Positions 10,335 to 18,712 of a DNA stretch of 64,000 nucleotides are shown one piece after another. Made by a program: the position numbers and the translations under genes. Location: contig JACPVI010000057.1 of assembly GCA_016191815.1 (NCBI GenBank), positions 1 to 64,000 of the forward strand. Direction: 5' to 3'. Source of the stretch: Myxococcales bacterium. Its GTDB lineage: Bacteria; Myxococcota; Myxococcia; Myxococcales; Myxococcaceae. The notes beneath the pieces were generated by a model, which did not search any database, was not told the origin of the DNA, and saw only the letters and a program-made list of their open reading frames with translations. Positions within the stretch are counted from its first letter, which is position 1. The number at the start of each line of letters is the position of its first letter.

Positions 10335-10754
10335 TCACTTGCCGATGAGCCCAATGCCGAGCTTTCTTGCCGCTGACCGCAGCTCGTCATCCAGTGTCGC
10401 CAGCGGCAGCCCCCGTCGAAGCGCCAGCTCGAGATAGGCAGCATCGTACGAGGTGAGCCCGTGACTTCGGCACAGTGTGAGCAGATGGCCAAACGCGCGC
10501 CCGGCCGTCTCGCCATCGATCTCGATATCGACGGCCTTGAGCAACCCGAGGAACGCCGCGCTCTTGGCGGGCGTGATGCGCTTGCGCTTCTCCGCCATCG
10601 CGAGAACGTTTACGACCTCTAGACACCAGTGCGTCGGCACGAGCGCAGCCTCGCTCTCCAGCCGGTCTTGCACTTTCGAGGCCGCCGGTGTGGCCTCGTC
10701 GGCGAAGCACCACGACATCGTGATCGAGCAGTCGATGATGAACGCCACGTTCAA
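10335..10754 (-). CDS. vapC: PIN-domain toxin (VapC type)
   Basis: A 139-residue PIN-fold ribonuclease. Acidic residues that bind Mg are seen at the start (IIDCSITMSWCF), in LEVVNVLAMAEKR, and in TSYDAAYLELALRRGLPLAT followed by LDDEL. Such toxins cleave tRNA or rRNA when freed from their antitoxin. The likely start is a TTG overlapping the antitoxin stop (TTGA); a GTG at 10748 is an alternative. The antitoxin gene is directly upstream. The toxin stop is 5 nt past the convergent lipoprotein stop. Confidence 0.85.
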   Translation of the reverse strand: MNVAFIIDCSITMSWCFADEATPAASKVQDRLESEAALVPTHWCLEVVNVLAMAEKRKRITPAKSAAFLGLLKAVDIEIDGETAGRAFGHLLTLCRSHGLTSYDAAYLELALRRGLPLATLDDELRSAARKLGIGLIGK

Positions 10755-11005
10755 CGGCGACCTTCGGCGACCAGCTCCCTTATCCGCAAGCCCCGAAGGC
10801 TCAGCCCGCTGGCCAGCTTTCGCATTGCCGCGATCGCGGCCCGCCTTTGCGCCGGCGTCCGATGCTCTCTCGCGGGAACGAGCCGCGCCACGGGCGAGCC
10901 GTGACGGGTGATCGTGATTTCCTCGCCGCCGGCGACCCTTTCCAGGAGCTCGGAGAAGTGCGTCTTTGCCTCGTACGCCCCGATCGTGCCATCGCCCTCT
11001 GTCAT
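10751..11005 (-). CDS. Phd/YefM-family antitoxin
   Basis: An 84-residue protein with the Phd/YefM DNA-binding fold: IGAYEAKTHFSELLERV, then GEEITITRHGSPVARLVP. The C-terminal half is Arg/Ala-rich and should wrap the PIN toxin. It is the first gene of the pair and overlaps the toxin by 4 nt. A nested palindrome lies 12 nt before its start, so the complex probably represses its own promoter as in other pairs of this class. Confidence 0.88.
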   Translation of the reverse strand: MTEGDGTIGAYEAKTHFSELLERVAGGEEITITRHGSPVARLVPAREHRTPAQRRAAIAAMRKLASGLSLRGLRIRELVAEGRR

Positions 11006-11016
11006 CGCTCACCGTT

Positions 11017-11042
11017 CAACTAGTCTGAGACTAGTCTAGTTG
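11017..11042. promoter_or_regulatory. operator of the Phd/PIN pair
   Basis: Nested dyad symmetry. The inner palindrome CTAGTCT-G-AGACTAG (11020-11034) is perfect, and the outer arms CAACTAG (11017-11023) and CTAGTTG (11036-11042) are also perfect. It lies 12-37 nt before the antitoxin start, where the promoter should be, which fits autorepression. Confidence 0.7.
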
Positions 11043-11179
11043 TTGACGCGCATCCCGGCAACCATCCACTGGCCTTGTCCCAGCCCGTCCGGGAAGCCGG
11101 CGGCGGGTCGCGGCACGCCCGGGGCGAGCGTGGCCGACGCCGGGGAGCTGTCCGCCCTGCCCTGAGCCAGACGCACGCG

Positions 11180-13078
11180 TCAGGGCGAGTTGAGGTTGTC
11201 GAACGCCACCGTGTTCACCGCAGTGTCGGGCGCCGCGATGCGGCCGGAGAGCACCACCCGCACCTCGCGCATCAGGATGGGGTTCGCCTCCTGGTGGAGG
11301 ACGGCGAAGCTCAGCCGGTCCTGCGAATACTCCCAGTAGGTGGTGCCGCCCTGCTCGCGGATGCGGAGGTACCTCATCAGCGCGAGGCTGTAGGAGAGGT
11401 TGGCCATCTCGCTCCACGCCCCGCCGAGCTGCTTCTGAGCGCGGATCCTCCCGCCGCTCACGGAGATCGCCACCGAGTTGAGCGCGTCCCGCTCTACCCT
11501 CAGCGCCGCGGAGAGCCCGGCCACCACTTGCGGGCCGGCGTCCAGAAGCTCCACTACCACCGAGGAGCCCTCGCCGCCGGCCAGCCGGCTCGTCACGCCC
11601 GCCAATCCCGCGTCGGAGGCGCCGAGCTCGACCTCCAGGCGGGTGTTGCGCTCGAAGACTCGGCCCACGCCGCTCTCGAACGTGCTCCACAGTGCCGGGT
11701 CCAGGAGGTTGTCTCCGAAGTCGTCCTTGAGCGAAGAGAGCTTGTCGATACAGGAGGAGGAGCTGCTGCACGAGAAGCCGGCCGCGCAGCCGGCGTCGCC
11801 CGAGCAACTGGTGGCGCAGGTCAGCGAGCCCCCGCACAGGTAGGGCGAGCAGCTTGGCTCCCCGTCGCTCCCGGCGTCACGGATCGAGCAGATTCCCTGC
11901 CGCCCGGCCAGGTCGCAGGCGTCGCAAGGCCACAGACAGCCCGAGTTGCAGCAGTAGCCGTCCACGCAGTTGCCCGACTGGCACTCGCGCGCCCCGCTCG
12001 AGCAGGGGCTGCCGTTGGCTTGCTTGAGGGCGCACTGGCCGCCGTCGGTGCAGTACGCCGTGCCCGCGCAGAAGGTGTCGTTGACGCACGCGGCGGTGCA
12101 GCTTCCGGAGGTGCCGCTGCACCGGTACGGCTCGCAGCTCGGCGAGCCGAGGAAAAACGCGGGCATCACCGTGCAGGTGCCGAACCGGCCAGCCACGTTG
12201 CACACGTCGCAGGGCTGGTCGCAGTCGGTGTCGCAGCAGAACCCGTCCACGCAGTCGCCGGAGAGGCACTCGGCGTTCTCCTTGCACCCCTTGCCGATGG
12301 CCTCCTGAGGGCCGCACTGCCGGTTCGGCTTGCAGTAGTAGCCCTGGGCGCAGTGGGAGTGGTCCAGGCACTGGTTCGGGCAGGTGGAGGAGAGTCCGTT
12401 GCAGGCGTAGATCCCGCAAGAGGCGTTCTGGGTGCCGGCCGGAGAGGGAGCGCAGATGCCGGCCGAGCCTGGGAGGTTGCAGGAGTCGCAGGGCGCCGGG
12501 CACAGCCCGCTGCAGCACACCCCGTCGATGCACAGGCCGGAGCCGCATCCGGCATCGGCGGAGCAGGGGCTGCCGAGGCCTCCGTCGACGATGCCTGCGT
12601 CGCCGCCATCTGGGCGGCCGCCGTCCACTCCCGCATCGCCCCCGTCGTCGCCGGCGTCGGTGCCTGCATCTGCCGGCCCGGCATCGAGCCCTGCGTCGAG
12701 CCCGCCGTCGTCCACCGCTGGGTCGGGTAGCCACAGCCTCATCTCTCCGCCGGTGGCGGTGAGGAGTTTCCCCTGGGCCTCGGCTTGGGAAACCACCCGG
12801 GCCTTGAGGTAGGCTCGTGCCCTCAGGCGCAGCTCGGTGCCCGGCGGGGTCGACGGGCCCGAGAGCAGGTTGAAGCTCACCGGGAGTGGCCGCAGCGATT
12901 CTGCCTCGAGCGACTCCTCGACGATCGATTCGCCGTCCAGACGCGAGACCTCGAGGGTAAGGCGGTCGAAGTCCGAACCGGGCTGGAGCCGGCCGTCGAT
13001 CACCACATGGAGGCCCCCATCCGGCCGGCGGCAGCCCACCGCCGCGGCAAGCGCCACCATGCAGCCGGCCCGGAGCAT
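11180..13078 (-). CDS. Cys-rich multi-repeat lipoprotein
   Basis: About 632 residues. Signal peptide and lipobox (LAAAVGC) are followed by a beta-rich domain and an Asp-Ala-Gly linker near residues 130-170. Several Cys-rich repeats (about 170-450) then follow, with recurring GxCVDGxCC and CDxCNxAGxxGxC patterns. The last 180 residues look like a concanavalin-type beta sandwich (LKDDFGDNLLDPALW onward). The protein should sit on the cell surface, held together by disulfides, with the C-terminal lectin-like domain exposed. The architecture is common in Myxococcota. The ATG at 13078 is chosen; a GTG at 13084 overlaps the upstream stop. Confidence 0.75.
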   Translation of the reverse strand: MLRAGCMVALAAAVGCRRPDGGLHVVIDGRLQPGSDFDRLTLEVSRLDGESIVEESLEAESLRPLPVSFNLLSGPSTPPGTELRLRARAYLKARVVSQAEAQGKLLTATGGEMRLWLPDPAVDDGGLDAGLDAGPADAGTDAGDDGGDAGVDGGRPDGGDAGIVDGGLGSPCSADAGCGSGLCIDGVCCSGLCPAPCDSCNLPGSAGICAPSPAGTQNASCGIYACNGLSSTCPNQCLDHSHCAQGYYCKPNRQCGPQEAIGKGCKENAECLSGDCVDGFCCDTDCDQPCDVCNVAGRFGTCTVMPAFFLGSPSCEPYRCSGTSGSCTAACVNDTFCAGTAYCTDGGQCALKQANGSPCSSGARECQSGNCVDGYCCNSGCLWPCDACDLAGRQGICSIRDAGSDGEPSCSPYLCGGSLTCATSCSGDAGCAAGFSCSSSSSCIDKLSSLKDDFGDNLLDPALWSTFESGVGRVFERNTRLEVELGASDAGLAGVTSRLAGGEGSSVVVELLDAGPQVVAGLSAALRVERDALNSVAISVSGGRIRAQKQLGGAWSEMANLSYSLALMRYLRIREQGGTTYWEYSQDRLSFAVLHQEANPILMREVRVVLSGRIAAPDTAVNTVAFDNLNSP

Positions 13079-13080
13079 GC

Positions 13081-14901
13081 TCACTTCTTGACCGGGCCGA
13101 CGCCGGGCAAGGTCGCGTCGGCACCTGGGTCGGTCGAGGGGATTTCCTCGACCTCGGGGGTGGAGGAGAGGTCGGCGGGGCGGCTCAGGGTGGTGATGGT
13201 GACCTCCTCGGCCCAGGCCTCGGGCAGCGAAGGCAAGGGCTCCACCGGCTCGGCCGCCCGCATCGCCGCCAGCGCGTAGGGCACGGTGGGCACGCGGGCG
13301 AAGTCCTCGTCGGGAGTGCCGCCAGTGCCGAAGATACGCGCGGACGGCACGGTGGGCTCGAAGGGGGACGGCTCGGCAGCCGCCTGCTGGCGCCGCTGCA
13401 GGTTGAGCTGCTTTTGCAGGGAGGCGACCTGCGCCTTGAAGATGTCACGCTCTGCCGCGGCCGCCTCCAGCGACTGGCGGGCGCGCACCGCGCCGGCCAG
13501 GGAGCTCTCCGCCTCCTCCCGCCGGCGCCGCTCTTCTTCGGCCGCTTCGGCGTGGGCGGCCCCCGTCTCCCGCCCCGCCTGCAGCTCCCTCAAAAGCCCG
13601 TCCACGCGCGCCTTCTGATGCTCCGACTGTGCCCGGGCCGCCGCCGAAGCCTCACGCTCGGCGTCGAGAGCCGCGGCGACCTCCGAGGCACGCTGCATCT
13701 CGGCGTCCCTCTCCGCGCGCAGCGACTCAAATTCCTGGCGGGACCTGTCCCGCTCGGCTTCCAACCTCTGGCGCGCGCTCTCCACTTCTGCGGAGAGCGC
13801 CTGGGAGCGCTCCCGCTCGGCTTCCAGCTCCTGGCGGGCGGTGTCCGCCTCGATCGAGAGCGCCTGGGAGCGCTCTGGCTCTGCCTCCAGCTCCTGGCGG
13901 GCGCTCTCCACTTCGCCGAAGAGCGCCTGGGAGCGCTCTCGCTCTGCCTCCAGCTCCTGGCGGGCGCTCTCCACTTCGCCGAAGAGCGCCTGGGAGCGCT
14001 CTCGCTCTGCCTCCAGCTCCTGGCGGGCATTCTCCGCTCCGCCGGAGAGCGCCTGGAAACGTTCGCCGAGCGCGGCTGATCGCTCCCGCTCGGCCTGCAG
14101 CGCCTGGCGAGTCCTCTCCGCCTCGCGCGACAGCGACGCCACCCGGCCGCGCTCCGCCTCCTGCTCGCGCCGGGACTTCTCCAAATCGTCGGAGAGGACG
14201 GCGGACCGCTCTATCTGCTCGTCCAGCTCGGCGCGCAGGGACTCGGCCTTGCCCAGCTCCTCCCCCCTCAGCTCCAGCTCGTGCCGGATGCGGTCCAGCT
14301 CCTCTCCAAGTGCGGCGGACCTCCGCCGCTCCGATTCGAGCTGCCGGGTCAAAAGCTCCGCCCGGGCCTCCTGGGCGCGCCCGGCCTGTAGCTCTTCCGC
14401 CGTCTGGCCGAGCTGGACGGAGAGCCCTTGGATCTCCTCGCGGGCAGCGGCGAGAGATTGCCGGGCCTCCGACAGCTGCTGGAGGGCGGCGGCGCGTTCG
14501 GCGGCGCCAGGGATCGCCCGATCGAGCGCGGACAGCTCCGCTGCGGCGAGCCGATGCTCCAGCTCGGACGAGCGGCACCGCTCCAAGGCGAGCTGGGCCT
14601 CGAGGGAGGCCAACCCGGAGGTGGCCAGCGCCGGGCTACCGTCCGCCCGAGCGATGGTGACGGCCTCGGGGGTCCCGTCGGGCGAAAGTGCGAGGGCCAC
14701 GGACAGCTTCCCCACGCCTGGAGCATCGAGGAAGACGCCCACCGCCTGGCCTGACGCCTTCTCATCGACCGAGACGCCGACCTCCACCGAGCCGACTTCG
14801 GCGACGGCGTGGAGGCCCACCTCGTAGCCTCTGTCGGTGCGCAGGGTCTTGACTCCAGCCGGCCGGTCGCCCTCGTCGGGTGGTTGCTGTTCCGAGGTCA
14901 C
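13081..14901 (-). CDS. long coiled-coil protein with tandem 21-residue repeats
   Basis: About 606 residues. A short beta-rich N-terminal domain (about 1-100) precedes roughly 380 residues of continuous coiled coil rich in Glu, Arg, Ala and Ser. Within it a 21-residue unit related to ERERSQALFGEVESARQEL is repeated in tandem. The C-terminal 130 residues are Pro-rich and probably disordered. There is no signal peptide, so it is probably a cytoplasmic rod or scaffold. It overlaps the start of the Cys-rich lipoprotein gene. The start is uncertain: GTG at 14901 fits the first ordered domain, with other options up to 14991. Function unknown. Confidence 0.6.
   Translation of the reverse strand: MTSEQQPPDEGDRPAGVKTLRTDRGYEVGLHAVAEVGSVEVGVSVDEKASGQAVGVFLDAPGVGKLSVALALSPDGTPEAVTIARADGSPALATSGLASLEAQLALERCRSSELEHRLAAAELSALDRAIPGAAERAAALQQLSEARQSLAAAREEIQGLSVQLGQTAEELQAGRAQEARAELLTRQLESERRRSAALGEELDRIRHELELRGEELGKAESLRAELDEQIERSAVLSDDLEKSRREQEAERGRVASLSREAERTRQALQAERERSAALGERFQALSGGAENARQELEAERERSQALFGEVESARQELEAERERSQALFGEVESARQELEAEPERSQALSIEADTARQELEAERERSQALSAEVESARQRLEAERDRSRQEFESLRAERDAEMQRASEVAAALDAEREASAAARAQSEHQKARVDGLLRELQAGRETGAAHAEAAEEERRRREEAESSLAGAVRARQSLEAAAAERDIFKAQVASLQKQLNLQRRQQAAAEPSPFEPTVPSARIFGTGGTPDEDFARVPTVPYALAAMRAAEPVEPLPSLPEAWAEEVTITTLSRPADLSSTPEVEEIPSTDPGADATLPGVGPVKK
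13735..14049. repeat. 63-bp tandem repeat array in the coiled-coil gene
   Basis: Five units with a strict 63-bp period (marker CGCCTGGGAG at 13798, 13861, 13924 and 13987; close variant CGCCTGGAAA at 14050). Three central units are almost identical in DNA, which points to recent unequal exchange rather than ancient duplication. Each unit encodes 21 residues (three heptads), so copy-number change keeps both frame and coil register. Confidence 0.85.
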
Positions 14902-15007
14902 GGGACATGTCGTACCACGAACAGGGCGCGCGCTCCCGCGCTTGCCCGGACGGGCAGCGCCCCGACGGCCCGCTTGCGCTCCGGCCGGCACGCGTTAGCT
15001 ATGAAGC

Positions 15008-15217
15008 GTGACCGAAGAAGCCGCCAAGGCCCGAGAACAGTCCGCCGAGCTTGTCATCCCGGGCGGTTGCCTGCTTTGCGGGCGCGACTTGCCCATCCGA
15101 GTCACCTCGTCCGGGGCGTACGCCTGTTGCTCTGCCTGCCGGTGGATTTCCAGGCCTCACCTCAAGTTCTCGCGCGAGGGCCTCACCGTGGCGTACACCC
15201 TGACTGGGCAGGCCTGA
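15008..15217 (+). CDS. small zinc-ribbon-like protein
   Basis: A 69-residue protein with a GTG start. Two Cys pairs, CLLC (Cys21/24) and CCSAC (Cys41/44), are about 17 residues apart, as in a zinc ribbon. A basic C-terminal segment (RPHLKFSREG) follows. There is no signal peptide. Its role is unknown; small ribbons often bind nucleic acid or a partner protein. A stem-loop starts at the last base of its stop codon. Confidence 0.55.
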   Translation: MTEEAAKAREQSAELVIPGGCLLCGRDLPIRVTSSGAYACCSACRWISRPHLKFSREGLTVAYTLTGQA

Positions 15218-15262
15218 GAGGCTGTGAAGCGGGCTCGGTCCGGGGATATCCTCACAGCCTCT
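15217..15262 (+). terminator. stem-loop after the zinc-ribbon gene
   Basis: Perfect 11-bp stem AGAGGCTGTGA (15217-15227) with TCACAGCCTCT (15252-15262) and a 24-nt G/C-rich loop. No T-run follows, so it is a weak intrinsic terminator at best or an RNA-stabilising hairpin before the moaDE gene. Confidence 0.4.
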
Positions 15263-15306
15263 GAGCGGGCTTGCGCGGCCGCGAGGCCGGGTCGACACTT
15301 CCGCCC

Positions 15307-15968
15307 ATGGGTGCAAGGGTAGCGGTCCTTTACTTCGCCGCCGCGCGTGAGCGGGCCGGAAGCTCGCGAGAGGAGATGGAGCTTCCCGAGGGTGCCACGG
15401 TTCGCTCGGCGCTCGAGAGGATCGCGGCGCTTCACCCTTCACTCGCTCCCCTGATGCCTCACCTCCGGGTGGCGGTGAACCAGGAGTTCGCGGGGGTAGA
15501 TGATCTCGTGCCAAATGGCGCCGAGCTGGCGCTCATCCCCCCGGTCGCTGGCGGGGCAGGGGTCTTCCGCGTCACCCGCTCACCGCTCTCGCTCGAGGAG
15601 GTGGTGCGAGCGGTAGGCGGCGAAGACGTGGGCGGGCTGGTGACTTTCAGCGGCGTGGTGCGCGGGCAAACGCGTGGAAGAGGGGTGCAGCGCCTGGAGT
15701 ACGAAGCCTACGCGCCGATGGCCGAGAAAAAGCTCGCCGAGATCGGCCGGGAAGTCGCCGAGAGGTGGCCGGGCACGCGCCTCTCCATCGCGCACCGAGT
15801 GGGCGTGTTGGAGCCGGGCGAGCTGGCGGTGGTGATCGCCGCCGCGGCGCCGCACCGCAAGGAGGCGTTCCGCGCCTGCGAGCACGCCATCGACCGGCTA
15901 AAGCAGGACGCGCCGATCTGGAAGAAGGAGGTCTACCAGGACGGCGAGGTCTGGGTGGGGCTCGGGCC

Positions 15969-15972
<4 letters not shown>
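15307..15972 (+). CDS. moaX: fused molybdopterin synthase MoaD-MoaE
   Basis: A 221-residue fusion. Residues 1-83 are MoaD, the ubiquitin-like sulfur carrier, ending in VAGG (Gly82-Gly83). Residues 86-221 are MoaE, with GLVTFSGVVRG, the SIAHRVGVLEPGE block and the catalytic Lys region in DAPIWKKEVY. The enzyme inserts two sulfurs into precursor Z to give molybdopterin. MoaD needs a free C-terminal Gly-Gly for thiocarboxylation, so the fusion probably must be cut after Gly83, as reported for mycobacterial MoaX. Its stop codon shares CTAG with the convergent mtnA stop. Confidence 0.88.
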
Positions 15973-17025
<1,053 letters not shown>

Positions 17026-17045
<20 letters not shown>

Positions 17046-17664
17046 ACATCTCCTCCAACGCGCGGGCCTCGTGGTCGGGCAAGAGCGGCGGCCGGCCGAG
17101 GAGGTGGGCGCGGTGCAAGACCTGGGCGGCATGCTCGAGGCGCTCCACCAGGGCGTAGGCGTCGTGCACGGAGCGGCCCAGGGTGAGGGTGCCGTGGCGC
17201 TCGAGGATGAGGGCGTCGCCTTTCTCCACGAAGCCGACCAAGGACTCCCCGAGCGCTTGCGAGATGGGGCGGGCGTAGGGCACCACGGTGATCCGTCCCA
17301 CCGAGAGGATGACCTCCGGCAGGACCCCGTTGAGGCGGAGGTTCTTGAACAGGGAGAGGGCGATGCAGGTGGGCGGGTGGGCGTGCATCACCACCGGCCG
17401 GTCGGGGCGGAGGCGGAGGGCGGTGAGGTGCATGGCGACCTCTCCGCTGGGGGCGCCGCGGCCTTCGACCACCCGGCCGCCGTCATCGATGACGATCAGC
17501 TCCTCCGGGCGGAGGAAACCCTTGTGGACGCCGGTGGGGGTGATGAGGATGCGGCCGGGCCCTAGCCGCACCGACACGTTGCCGTCGGTGGCGGCGAGGT
17601 AGCCCTTCTGGTGGAGGAGCTGGCAGTAGGCGACCACCTGCTCCTTGACGTCCAGCTCGCGCAT
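17026..17664 (-). CDS. class II aldolase (fuculose-phosphate aldolase type)
   Basis: A 212-residue Zn-dependent aldolase. Catalytic Glu75 is in SGEVAMH, and zinc ligands are His94 and His96 in VVMHAHPP and His157 in LERHGTLTLG. ATDGNVSVR is the phosphate-binding loop. Linked to mtnA with overlap, it is a good candidate for cleaving methylthioribulose-1-phosphate to DHAP and methylthioacetaldehyde, as shown for FucA-like Ald2 enzymes of DHAP shunts. The sequence looks nearer to FucA than to the MtnB dehydratase of the same superfamily, but MtnB cannot be excluded without an alignment. Confidence 0.8.
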
Positions 17665-17742
17665 CCGGGGGCTCGGTGGCTGTCTACCAGAACGCGGGCC
17701 GGTGCGCGCGTCAGCTCGTGGGCACCCGCCCGCGAAACTTCT

Positions 17743-18576
17743 CTACAGGCACACACCTACGTCCAGGTGCCCCGAAAGCTTGGTACAGGTGCCGCTCGAG
17801 CAAGCGGGGCTCCCGGAGGGGTAACGGCAGAGCTGGCGGCAGGCGCTCGGCTGGCCCAGCACGCAGGTGCTGGCCTTCTTGCAGTCGTTCGCGAAAGTGC
17901 AGGCATCGGTGTCGCTCCGCGCGCCCGCCACGTAGCAGGCGGCTCCGGTCGGTCCCGGATAGCAGCCGTCCGTCGCCCGGGCGCAGTCCTGGGCCAGCGG
18001 GTTGCACGAGGGAGGAGGATCTCCACACACCAGCGGCCGCTCGTCGCTCCCGGCGATCGACACCAGCACGTAGCACTGCTGGGGGGAGGCGCAGTCCGCA
18101 GTGGAGTGGCAGAAGCGCACGCACACCGAAGCACTCCCGCCGTCCGCCTGCGCCCTCAGCGCGCAGATGAGCCCCTTCTTGCAGGTGTTCGAGCTCGGCG
18201 TCCCGGTGCAGGGCTGGCCCAGATCGGCGGATCCCTCGGGCGTGCAGCCGCGCGCGAAGGCCCCCCCGTCACCCACGTAGCTGCACTTCTCTCCCGCCGG
18301 GCAGTCTTGCCTCACCAGGTCGCAAGCGCCGACCAGGCACCGCGTGCCTTGCCCGCCGTCGACGAGCCCCGCGTGCATGCAGCTCCCCGCGTCGCAGTCC
18401 TGCGCGGCCACGCTGCACTGTTCGTCGGGGCGTCCCGCGTCCGGACCGGCGTCTGCTCCCGCGTCCGAAGGCCCTGCGTCGGCTCCGGCGTCCTCGCCCG
18501 CGTCCGGAGGGATCGGAGGGTTGGTCGGGCAGCCAAGGAGGGCCGCCGAACCGAGGAGGAGTAGGGCCACCCTCAC
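17743..18576 (-). CDS. Cys-rich lipoprotein with Asp-Ala-Gly linker
   Basis: A 277-residue secreted protein. Signal peptide and lipobox (SAALLGC) are followed by a linker of DAG/DAGAD repeats (residues 25-50). About 24 Cys residues then sit in irregular pairs typical of myxobacterial disulfide-rich surface lipoproteins. The GTG at 18576 is chosen because sequence before it is a dispersed repeat and would block the signal peptide. No catalytic motif is seen. It is probably a surface-exposed structural or binding protein. Confidence 0.7.
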   Translation of the reverse strand: MRVALLLLGSAALLGCPTNPPIPPDAGEDAGADAGPSDAGADAGPDAGRPDEQCSVAAQDCDAGSCMHAGLVDGGQGTRCLVGACDLVRQDCPAGEKCSYVGDGGAFARGCTPEGSADLGQPCTGTPSSNTCKKGLICALRAQADGGSASVCVRFCHSTADCASPQQCYVLVSIAGSDERPLVCGDPPPSCNPLAQDCARATDGCYPGPTGAACYVAGARSDTDACTFANDCKKASTCVLGQPSACRQLCRYPSGSPACSSGTCTKLSGHLDVGVCL

Positions 18577-18605
18577 CCTGTCCCTCTCCCGCAGGCGGGA
18601 GCGGC
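18568..18605. repeat. dispersed gene-end palindromic repeat
   Basis: Contains CCACCCTCACCCTG, then CCCTCTCCCGC facing GCGGGAG, the pattern of short palindromic repeats that are frequent between genes in many high-GC bacteria. It overlaps the 5' end of the Cys-rich lipoprotein gene, including its GTG start. An inverted relative lies at 39703-39735. Confidence 0.55.
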
Positions 18606-18712
18606 GTCGGCTTGATGCATCTGGCAGTCCCACGGGTCTTCTCCTCGGCGCCGGTTGTAGCGCACCGGCTCGCTGCCCAGCTCGACAGCCCCCGCCAAGT
18701 GGCGAGTTCTAC

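Noticed and set aside
13735-14049. Possible CRISPR array because of regular repeats
   Set aside because: The 63-bp units are contiguous without spacers, in frame in a coiled-coil gene, and no cas genes are present.
15217-15262. SECIS-like hairpin starting at the TGA of the zinc-ribbon gene, near a genome with selC
   Set aside because: The read-through sequence lacks any domain and runs into moaDE; the loop is long and no selenoprotein family matches. A plain 3' hairpin is simpler.
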